Assembly: GCA_004556005.1 (NCBI GenBank)
Contig: SFJA01000028.1
Location: 1-22,454, forward strand
From: Bacteroidales bacterium
GTDB taxonomy: Bacteria; Bacteroidota; Bacteroidia; Bacteroidales; UBA932
DNA: 22,454 nt
Direction of reading: 5' to 3'
The notes beneath the pieces are model-generated. The model ran no database searches. It was not told where the DNA came from and saw nothing but the letters and a program-made list of their open reading frames with translations. This document shows positions 16,011 through 22,454 of this stretch, piece by piece. Position 1 is the stretch's first letter. Every line of letters starts with the position of its first letter. Both the position numbers and the translations under genes were made by a program.

Positions 16011-17012
16011 TCAGTTGCCGGCAATCACGATGAGGGCAAGACCGATGATGAAGAACCCGAACATGATGGCGAGTAAGGCTTTCGATACCTTGTCGGCCCC
16101 ACGAAATTCCTTCCATACGAATACGCCCCACAGGGCGGCCACCATGGGTGCACCCTGGCCCAGGGCATAGGAGATGGCGGCCCCGGCCTTTCCGGCAGCG
16201 ATGTAGCTCAAGAGGGTGCCGAGCCCCCAAACGAAGCCGCCCAGGATGCCTACGCAGTGGGTGCGGAAGGCGCCTTTGAAGTAGGTGGAGTAGCCGGTGG
16301 GTTCGCCGCTGAAGGGATGCTTCATGGCCAGCGTGTTGAAGAGGAAGTTGCTGAGGAAGATGCCCATGGCGAAGAGGAAGAAGGCGGTGTAGGGCGTGGC
16401 CTTGCCGGCTTCGGGCTGATGGAAGTTGTCCAGGTCCATGGCTACCGCTACGAATCGGTAGAAGAACGACATCAGCACGCCGGCCAGGATGGCCAGGACG
16501 ATGCCCTTGCGGTTGGTGCTGCCGGCGCCGCGCTGTTGGCGGCCCGATGCCAGTCCGTTGACGATGATGGCCACCACGATGAGCGATACTCCGGTGAAGA
16601 GCAGGGTGGCATCGCCCTTGGGCTGTCCGAAATAGTTGATGATGACTCCGAGCACCAGGGCCAGGCCTACGCCTACCGGGAAGGCTACGCTCATGCCGGC
16701 CAGCGAGACGGAGGCCGTGAGCAGGATGTTGGAGGCATTGAAGATGATGCCGCCGATGATGGCGCTGACGATGGCGGCTCCCGACACTTGGCACAAGTCG
16801 GGCACAAAACTGCGGCCTTCGCTGCCGATGCTGCCTAAGGTGAGGCCCATCAACACGGAGAAGAGCAGGATGCCGATGACGTAATCCCAATAATACAATT
16901 CATAACGCCAGCTGCGCGCTGCGAGTTTCTGGGTATTGCCCCACGAGCCCCAACAGATCATAGTGACCACGCAGAGTACGACGGCAAGTAGGTAACTGTT
17001 GACAATAAACAT
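16011..17012 (-). CDS. GRP-family sugar permease (GlcU/RhaT-like, DMT superfamily)
   Basis: This 333-residue membrane protein has about ten hydrophobic segments. The N-terminal MICWGSWGNTQKLA and the later VGVGLALVLGVIINYF, GVWG-type and GAPMVAALWGVFVWKEF segments are typical of the GRP/ureide-permease-like transporters. It would bring a monosaccharide across the inner membrane. Its place 16 nt after the ribokinase gene, in the same transcript, points to ribose. In Bacteroides, permeases of this kind serve ribose loci in place of the Rbs ABC system. A strong terminator follows. The substrate rests on the neighbour rather than on residues in the protein. Confidence 0.85.
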   Translation of the reverse strand: MFIVNSYLLAVVLCVVTMICWGSWGNTQKLAARSWRYELYYWDYVIGILLFSVLMGLTLGSIGSEGRSFVPDLCQVSGAAIVSAIIGGIIFNASNILLTASVSLAGMSVAFPVGVGLALVLGVIINYFGQPKGDATLLFTGVSLIVVAIIVNGLASGRQQRGAGSTNRKGIVLAILAGVLMSFFYRFVAVAMDLDNFHQPEAGKATPYTAFFLFAMGIFLSNFLFNTLAMKHPFSGEPTGYSTYFKGAFRTHCVGILGGFVWGLGTLLSYIAAGKAGAAISYALGQGAPMVAALWGVFVWKEFRGADKVSKALLAIMFGFFIIGLALIVIAGN

Positions 17013-17028
17013 GGTTGTACGGATTATT

Positions 17029-17973
17029 TTAAAGTGAATGATTCGGATGAGAATTTGCCTTCGCCTCTTCTACCTCCCGGCGATAGGGAATCGACTGCCA
17101 GGCCCCTCGTCGGGTAACGCTCAGGGCGGCTGCCCGGTTGGCCTGGGCGATGGCTTCGGGCAGGGAAGCCCCTTCGCTGAGCGCTACGCAGAGCACTCCG
17201 CAGAAGGTGTCGCCGGCTGCCGTGGTGTCGACTACGTGGGTGGGGCAGGCCTCGATGTGAAGTAGCTGTCCGTCGAGCTCGGTATAGGCGCCCGCGCCTC
17301 CGGCCGTGATGACCACCTGCTTGACGCCCTGCGCGCGGATGGCGCGGATGGCTTCGAGGGCTGAAGCCTCGTCGGTGATGCTGATGCCGCTCATGGCCAT
17401 GGCCTCTGTTTCGTTGGGTGTAATCAGGTCGATGAGCCCCAAGAAGGCTGCGGGTAGGGGAGTTGGCGGGTAGGGCGCCGGGTTGAGCACGACGCGGCAT
17501 CCGGCCTCGCGGGCCAGCGAGGCTGCTTTGGTTAGCGTGGGCAGCGGTGTTTCTAATTGCATCAGCACGACGTCGGCCTCTCTCAACATTTCGCCGGCCT
17601 CTTCCACATCTTCAGGCGTCAGTCGTGCGTTGGCTCCCGACGACACCATGATGGAATTTTCGCCTTTGGCGTCGACGGCTATCAGGGCCACTCCCGAGGG
17701 AACACCGGGCGTCAGCCGGATGCGGCTTGTGCCGACGCCTTCGCGGCGCAACGACTCAATGGTCTGACGACCGAATCCGTCATCGCCCACACGGGCTATC
17801 AACTCTACTTCGCCCCCGAAGCGGGCTACGGCTACGGCCTGATTGGCGCCCTTACCACCTTGATTGGTAAGCAGGTCGCCGCCAATAATCGTTTCGCCGG
17901 GCAGGGGCAAATGCTCTACGGGAATCACCATATCGGTGTTACAACTTCCCACTACTACAATTTTGCGCTTCAT
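17029..17973 (-). CDS. rbsK: Ribokinase
   Basis: This 314-residue PfkB-family kinase phosphorylates D-ribose at O5 with ATP in the cytoplasm. The N-terminal ribokinase signature is complete: VVVGSCNTDM, then GGKGANQA (39-46) and RVGDDGFG. NPAPY and TPNETEA precede the nucleotide site, and DTTAAGDTF (249-257) contains the catalytic base D255; family members usually have DTTGAGD or DTTAAGD. Ribokinase is favoured over fructokinase or adenosine kinase by the full GGKGANQAVAVARFG block. The permease gene follows after 16 nt. A TAAATTTG -7-like box lies about 64 nt upstream of the ATG. No ribose regulator is present in the window. Confidence 0.92.
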   Translation of the reverse strand: MKRKIVVVGSCNTDMVIPVEHLPLPGETIIGGDLLTNQGGKGANQAVAVARFGGEVELIARVGDDGFGRQTIESLRREGVGTSRIRLTPGVPSGVALIAVDAKGENSIMVSSGANARLTPEDVEEAGEMLREADVVLMQLETPLPTLTKAASLAREAGCRVVLNPAPYPPTPLPAAFLGLIDLITPNETEAMAMSGISITDEASALEAIRAIRAQGVKQVVITAGGAGAYTELDGQLLHIEACPTHVVDTTAAGDTFCGVLCVALSEGASLPEAIAQANRAAALSVTRRGAWQSIPYRREVEEAKANSHPNHSL

Positions 17974-18036
17974 ATTTTAGTTGAATAATACTACAATCTT
18001 GGTTCGCCTGATCCTTTTGGAAGGACGAAGCGGCTA

Positions 18037-18044
18037 CAAATTTA
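18037..18044 (-). promoter_or_regulatory. Possible -7 element of the ribokinase operon
   Basis: On the minus strand TAAATTTG fits TAnnTTTG and would give a leader of about 57 nt. No good -33 element is seen. A small dyad, TCCTT-TTGG-AAGGA (18012-18025), lies just downstream of it and could be an operator. Confidence 0.4.
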
Positions 18045-18107
18045 CAAATCTTCAAGAAAAACCGGCTCGCATGCCCTGAACAATCACTTTTCGATGCTTT
18101 TCTTGGC

Positions 18108-18410
18108 ACTGCGAAAGCCGGCGCGGGGAGTGCGGCACGTTTTTGTGGGGTCACAAAAGCTTCCGCGGAGTGTGCGGCACGTTTTCGGGGGGTCGCAAAA
18201 GCTTCCGCGGGGAGTGCGGCACGTTTTCGGGGGGTCACAAAAGCTTCCGCGGGGTGTGCGGCACGTTTTCGGGGGGTCGCAAAACCTTCCGCGGAGTGCG
18301 CGGCACGTTTCCGGGGGTCCCGAAAATCAGCGCGGAGTGTGCGGCACGTTTCCGGGGGTCCCGAAAATCAGCGCGGGGTGTGCGGCACGTTTCCGGGGGT
18401 CCCCCAAAAG
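18108..18410. repeat. GC-rich tandem array, 42-bp then 41-bp units, intergenic
   Basis: Units opening with GCGGCACGTTT begin at 18132, 18174, 18216, 18258, 18300, 18341 and 18382, after a partial unit from about 18108. The first four units are 42 bp and share a TCRCAAAAGCTTCCGCGG segment. From 18300 the units are 41 bp and carry CCCGAAAATCAGCGCGG in the same place. The last unit breaks off near 18410. Open frames cross the array because 42 is a multiple of three, but the 41-bp units rotate the frame, so a protein is unlikely. The array fills most of the 507-nt gap between mutB and rbsK. Each unit can form a short CCGC-N7-GCGG hairpin. Function unknown. Confidence 0.9.
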
Positions 18411-18417
18411 CATTCAT

Positions 18418-18451
18418 AAAGCCGCAGACAAACGGTGTTGTCTGCGGCTTT
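18418..18451 (-). terminator. Terminator of the mutA-mutB operon
   Basis: AAAGCCGCAGACAA (18418-18431) and TTGTCTGCGGCTTT (18438-18451) form a perfect 14-bp stem with a 6-nt loop, 29 nt after the mutB stop. The T tract on the minus strand is short (TTTATG). The tandem array begins directly beyond it. Confidence 0.85.
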
Positions 18452-18480
18452 GATAGTAGAGAGTAGGAGGGAGGCTGTTT

Positions 18481-20643
18481 TTACTTCTCTCCTAAGATAT
18501 GCATAATTTCGATGGCCGAACGCATGACGTTGGAACCCGGACCGAAGATGGCGGCTACGCCTGCCTTGTAAAGGAAGTCGTAGTCGTTGACGGGAATTAC
18601 ACCTCCGGCAATCACGGCGATGTCTTCACGACCCAACTTCTTGAGTTCTTCGATAACGGCAGGAATCAGCGTCTTGTGGCCGGCGGCCAGTGAGCTTACG
18701 CCCAAAACGTGAACGTCATTCTCCACAGCCTGGCGAGCCGACTCGGCGGGAGTCTGGAAGAGCGGACCCATGTCGACGTCGAAACCGCAGTCGGCATAAC
18801 CCGTTGCTACTACCTTGGCACCGCGGTCGTGTCCGTCCTGACCCATCTTGGCAATCATGATACGCGGGCGACGGCCTTCTTTCTCTGCAAATTGTTGGGT
18901 GAGGCGACAAGCTTCTTGATAATCCGTGTCGCCCTTGGTCTCTGATGAATACACGTTACTGATGGTTTTAATAACTGCTTTATAACGGCCCACTACCTTT
19001 TCGCAGGCATACGAAATCTCTCCGAGGGTTGCACGCACCTGAGCGGCCTTTACGGCCAGGTCGAGCAGGTTCTCTTTGCTCTTCTTACCATCGGCGAATT
19101 CCTGAACGCAGGCGGTAATGGCGTCGAGAGCCTTCTGTACAGCCTCATTGTCGCGCTCGGCACGCAGCTTGGCCAAGCCTTCAATCTGCTGGTTGCGCAC
19201 AGCCGTATTGTCAACTTCGAGGATGTCGATCGGGTCTTCATGATCCAAACGATATTTGTTCACGCCGACAATCACCTGCTGACCCGTGTCGATGCGGGCC
19301 TGTGTGCGAGCCGAAGCTTCTTCGATACGCATCTTGGGCACTCCGGTTTCGATGGCCTTGGCCATACCGCCGAGCGACTCAATTTCCTGGATGTGTTCCC
19401 AAGCCTTGTTGGCAATCTCTTCCGTGAGTTTCTCCACATAGTAAGAACCGGCCCACGGGTCGATTTCGCGGCATACCTGAGTTTCATTCTGAATGAAGAT
19501 CTGGGTATTGCGGGCAATACGAGCCGAGAAGTCGGTAGGCAAAGCGATAGCCTCGTCAAGCGAGTTGGTATGGAGCGACTGGGTGTGGCCCAATACGGCA
19601 GCCATAGCCTCTACGCAGGTACGTCCGACGTTGTTGAAAGGATCTTGCTCCGTGAGTGACCAACCGGAAGTCTGCGAGTGAGTACGCAGCATCATTGACT
19701 TCGGATTCTTGGCGCCGAAGCTCTTGGTGATCTTGGCCCACAACATGCGGGCAGCACGCATCTTGGCAATTTCCATGAAGTGGTTCACACCGATGGCCCA
19801 GAAGAAACTCAAGCGCGGAGCAAAGGCATCAATGTCGATGCCGGCGTTAATACCCGTGCGCAGATAGTCCATACCGTCAGCCAAAGTGTAAGCCAACTCA
19901 ATGTCGGCAGTGGCACCGGCTTCCTGCATGTGATAACCCGAAATGGAGATGGAGTTGAACTTCGGCATCTTTTGAGAAGTGAACTCGAAGATGTCGGCAA
20001 TAATCTTCATGGAGAAGGCAGGCGGATAAATATAGGTGTTACGCACCATGAACTCCTTCAGAATGTCGTTCTGAATGGTTCCGGCCATCACGTCGAGGGT
20101 GGCTCCCTGCTCCAGACCGGCCACAATGTAGAAGGCCATGATGGGAAGCACGGCGCCATTCATCGTCATGGACACCGACATATCCTTCAAGGGAATGCCC
20201 GAGAACAATACCTTCATGTTCTCCACCGAACAAATAGACACACCGGCCTTACCTACGTCACCAATCACGCGTTCGTTATCGGGGTCGTAGCCACGGTGAG
20301 TCGGCAGGTCGAAAGCCACCGACAGACCCTTCTGACCACTGGCCAGGTTGCGGCGATAGAAAGCGTTGCTCTCTTCAGCCGTTGAGAACCCGGCGTACTG
20401 ACGGATGGTCCACGGACGGAAAGGATACATCATGGAGTACGGACCACGGAGGAAGGGAGGCAATCCGGCGGTATAATCCAAATGCTCCATGTTCTCCATA
20501 TCCTCACGGGTGTACACCGGCTGAATGTCAATTTGCTCAGGGGTACGCCAGTCGGCAGTGATGTGATTATCTTTTTGCCACTGTTGGCCGTTCTCTTGTG
20601 CCGGAACGGCATTGATATCTATGTTTTCAAAATTCTTTCTCAT
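18481..20643 (-). CDS. mutB: Methylmalonyl-CoA mutase large (catalytic) subunit
   Basis: This 720-residue subunit interconverts succinyl-CoA and (R)-methylmalonyl-CoA using adenosylcobalamin. The N-terminal substrate barrel holds the expected RPWTIRQYAGFSTAEESN and SVAFDLPTHRGYD segments near residues 80-120. The C-terminal Rossmann-like B12 domain carries DGHDRG (603-608), where H605 is the lower cobalt ligand, followed by GVSSLAAGH and GGVIP. The length is normal. The ATG overlaps the mutA TGA by one base (TGATG), so the subunits are made together. In Bacteroidales this enzyme serves the succinate-to-propionate pathway and depends on imported cobamide, which the btu operon in this window would supply. 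Confidence 0.97.
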   Translation of the reverse strand: MRKNFENIDINAVPAQENGQQWQKDNHITADWRTPEQIDIQPVYTREDMENMEHLDYTAGLPPFLRGPYSMMYPFRPWTIRQYAGFSTAEESNAFYRRNLASGQKGLSVAFDLPTHRGYDPDNERVIGDVGKAGVSICSVENMKVLFSGIPLKDMSVSMTMNGAVLPIMAFYIVAGLEQGATLDVMAGTIQNDILKEFMVRNTYIYPPAFSMKIIADIFEFTSQKMPKFNSISISGYHMQEAGATADIELAYTLADGMDYLRTGINAGIDIDAFAPRLSFFWAIGVNHFMEIAKMRAARMLWAKITKSFGAKNPKSMMLRTHSQTSGWSLTEQDPFNNVGRTCVEAMAAVLGHTQSLHTNSLDEAIALPTDFSARIARNTQIFIQNETQVCREIDPWAGSYYVEKLTEEIANKAWEHIQEIESLGGMAKAIETGVPKMRIEEASARTQARIDTGQQVIVGVNKYRLDHEDPIDILEVDNTAVRNQQIEGLAKLRAERDNEAVQKALDAITACVQEFADGKKSKENLLDLAVKAAQVRATLGEISYACEKVVGRYKAVIKTISNVYSSETKGDTDYQEACRLTQQFAEKEGRRPRIMIAKMGQDGHDRGAKVVATGYADCGFDVDMGPLFQTPAESARQAVENDVHVLGVSSLAAGHKTLIPAVIEELKKLGREDIAVIAGGVIPVNDYDFLYKAGVAAIFGPGSNVMRSAIEIMHILGEK

Positions 20644-22454
20644 CAGATTCCCAATTTAGCGTTAAACTCTTTCAGCGTCTCCAACTGATTGACGCGAACG
20701 TGGATGAAGTATTCAATACCGGCAGCCTTTAAGTCGTCGGTGCAAGCAGGAGCTCCGGCAACCACGAACAAGGCGCGACCGTTGAGAGCCTGGTAAGCCG
20801 GAACGGCCAGCTGGGCATATTCGTCATCACTTGAACATAAAACAACAATGTCGGCACCGGCCTTGACAGCGGCTTCAACTCCCTCTTCAACCGTGGGGAA
20901 GCCCAAGTTGTCAATCACCTGATAACCGGCAGAGGCCAAGAAGTTGCAGCTGAACTGTGCACGGGCTTGACGCCACTTGAGGTCGCCGATGGTGAGCATG
21001 AAGGCTACCGGACGCTTGGCAGCCTTTTCAGTCTGCAAGCGAAGGTCTTCAAACTCGCTGGCAAGGCGAGTGGTATTGAGTTTCGGGAATGCCGTAGCTT
21101 CTTCAGCGCCGCATTTGCAGCAGCAAGTAAGCGGAGTCTTACCCTCGCTCACCTCGTTGAAGTTGGGGAATTGGTTAGAACCCAAGATGAACTCTTTGCG
21201 TTGGGCAGCCTTCTTGTGGCGGTCGTCGTTAGTGGCGTTGAGTGTATTCTGAACACTGCCGCTCAACGTAGCAGCCAAGAAACCACCCTCCTTCTCAACC
21301 GAGAGGAAGAGTTTCCAAGCCTCGCCGGCCAACGACTGGGTAAGCTGCTCGATATAGTAAGAACCGGCAGCCACGTCAACAATCTTACTGAAGTGGTTTT
21401 CTTCCTTCAACATCAATTGCTGATTGCGGGCCAAACGCTCACTGAACTCTGTCGGCTCTTCATAAGGAGCGTCAAACGGAGTAACCACCATTGATTCCAC
21501 ACCGGCCAAAGCAGAACTCATGGCCTCGGTTTGCGTGCGCAACAAGTTGACGTAGCTATCAAACAAAGTCTTGTTGTAGTTGGCGGTCGTAGCCATAATG
21601 TAAGTGTAGCACTCTTCTTCGGGCACGTCGTAAGTATTCACAATCTTGGCCCAAAGCATGCGGAAGGCGCGGAACTTGGCAATCTCCATAAAGTAGTTTC
21701 CGCCTACACCCATGCTGAAACGAATGCGACGCGCAGCTTCGCGGGCCGGTACACCGGCTTCGGTCAGCAGGTTCAAGTATTCGTTACCCCAAGCAAGCGC
21801 GTAACCGCTCTCCTGATAGCAATAAGCTCCTGCATTCTGCAACAGCAGCGAGCCAACCGTAATACAAGTCAGGTTCGGATATTCCTTCACAATCTCAGTC
21901 AAAGCCTTCAAGTCAGCTAACTTTTGGCTCATATTTTTTCCCTTTTGCAGCATCTTGCCCAGCGGGTCAAATTCAATGCTGCCGTGTACTTGTGTCGGCT
22001 CAACACCGGCACGCTTGAAGTAAGCAACAACTTCGCGAGCCAAGTCGAGAACTGCGCAAGGGCAAGTTGTGAAATTCAGCTCAATGGCCTGGGGAGCGAC
22101 GCCTGACAATAAGGCATCCAGATAGGCTGCATTGACATTGTCGGCTGGAATCTTCAGTCCCAGAGAGTCAACACCGCGATTCAGAATGTCCAGTATCTTG
22201 GCATTCGTTTCCTTGGCATCGCCACAAACCACATTCTGACGAACATACCAATTGTTGTCGTCAGTCTTGTTACCGCGTACAAAAGGATATTTTCCGGGCA
22301 GCGCATTCATCGCAGGAAGATTCTCCACATCTTCTCTCATATAAAACGGTTGCACTTGGAATCCTTCGTTGGTACGCCAAACTAACTTTTTATTGAAATC
22401 GGCACCTTTGAGGTCCACCGTGATTTTATCCATCCACTCTTGACGGCTCACAGG
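20643..22454 (-). CDS. mutA: Methylmalonyl-CoA mutase small subunit, N-terminus cut by window edge
   Basis: This is the non-catalytic partner of MutB; 603 residues are visible. The frame is still open at the window end, with a Pro codon before a GTG at 22451. Known Bacteroidales MutA proteins begin a dozen or so residues earlier, ahead of the PVSxQEWMDKITVDLKGA segment, so the true start is just outside. The barrel part resembles MutB (AAGSYYIEQLT, FAKFRAFRMLW-type segments). The C-terminal Rossmann-like domain has lost the DxHxxG cobalamin motif (TIGDLKWRQARAQF is in its place), as expected for the small subunit. A Cys-rich TCCCKCG stretch lies between the two domains. The promoter is outside the window. 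Confidence 0.95.
   Translation of the reverse strand, partial: PVSRQEWMDKITVDLKGADFNKKLVWRTNEGFQVQPFYMREDVENLPAMNALPGKYPFVRGNKTDDNNWYVRQNVVCGDAKETNAKILDILNRGVDSLGLKIPADNVNAAYLDALLSGVAPQAIELNFTTCPCAVLDLAREVVAYFKRAGVEPTQVHGSIEFDPLGKMLQKGKNMSQKLADLKALTEIVKEYPNLTCITVGSLLLQNAGAYCYQESGYALAWGNEYLNLLTEAGVPAREAARRIRFSMGVGGNYFMEIAKFRAFRMLWAKIVNTYDVPEEECYTYIMATTANYNKTLFDSYVNLLRTQTEAMSSALAGVESMVVTPFDAPYEEPTEFSERLARNQQLMLKEENHFSKIVDVAAGSYYIEQLTQSLAGEAWKLFLSVEKEGGFLAATLSGSVQNTLNATNDDRHKKAAQRKEFILGSNQFPNFNEVSEGKTPLTCCCKCGAEEATAFPKLNTTRLASEFEDLRLQTEKAAKRPVAFMLTIGDLKWRQARAQFSCNFLASAGYQVIDNLGFPTVEEGVEAAVKAGADIVVLCSSDDEYAQLAVPAYQALNGRALFVVAGAPACTDDLKAAGIEYFIHVRVNQLETLKEFNAKLGI

Noticed and set aside
15997..16890. 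A 297-residue minus-strand frame overlapping the GRP permease
   Set aside because: Its Arg/His/Pro-rich translation is the frame-shifted shadow of the permease, whose membrane segments and family motifs are clear.
3111..18410. Either array as a CRISPR locus
   Set aside because: There are no 25-40 bp identical repeats separated by unique spacers; the whole unit is repeated with small changes, and no cas genes are present.
18094..18453. A 119-residue open frame and two similar ones through the GC-rich array, with 14-residue repeats
   Set aside because: The frame is open only because the unit is 42 bp. The last units are 41 bp, so the same DNA is read in three frames within one putative protein. 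No initiation signals are seen.

Overview
The window reads as a chromosomal segment of a gut-type member of the Bacteroidales (Bacteroides/Prevotella-like). Several things point there: Bacteroidota promoters with a TAnnTTTG -7 element, no obvious Shine-Dalgarno sites, lipoproteins with an acidic surface-export signal, abundant glycoside hydrolases, a BtuB-BtuG style vitamin B12 locus, and a two-subunit methylmalonyl-CoA mutase. I cannot assign a genus. No mobile element, tRNA, rRNA or CRISPR array is visible.

Left part (1-7716): the 3' end of a GH43 enzyme is followed by a sugar-nucleotidyltransferase-like gene with its own promoter. Next come a clan GH-A lipoprotein hydrolase, a 540-bp intergenic region carrying a striking 43-bp tandem array, a split chromate-transporter (ChrA) gene pair on the minus strand, and a divergently transcribed GH3 enzyme.

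Middle part (7805-16010), all minus strand: a tandem pair of PepSY-like periplasmic proteins has an 11-bp direct-repeat operator candidate upstream, and beyond it lies a sodium:solute symporter gene. Upstream of these is a vitamin B12 uptake operon in the order promoter, cobalamin riboswitch, btuB (TonB receptor), btuG (surface B12-binding lipoprotein), btuF-like binding protein, btuC-like permease. The genes are 12 nt apart or overlap by 4 nt. The ABC ATPase expected after btuC is absent; the symporter takes its place.

Right part (16011-22454), all minus strand: ribokinase plus a GRP-family sugar permease form a small ribose-type operon. A second tandem array follows (42 bp, then 41 bp period). 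Last is mutA-mutB, the adenosylcobalamin-dependent methylmalonyl-CoA mutase, with a strong terminator; mutA runs off the window. The B12 import operon and the B12-using mutase make a functional theme: import of cobamide on one side, its use in the succinate/propionate pathway on the other.

The least explained material is the pair of intergenic arrays at 3111-3476 and 18108-18410. They are unrelated in sequence but have nearly the same period of about four DNA turns.
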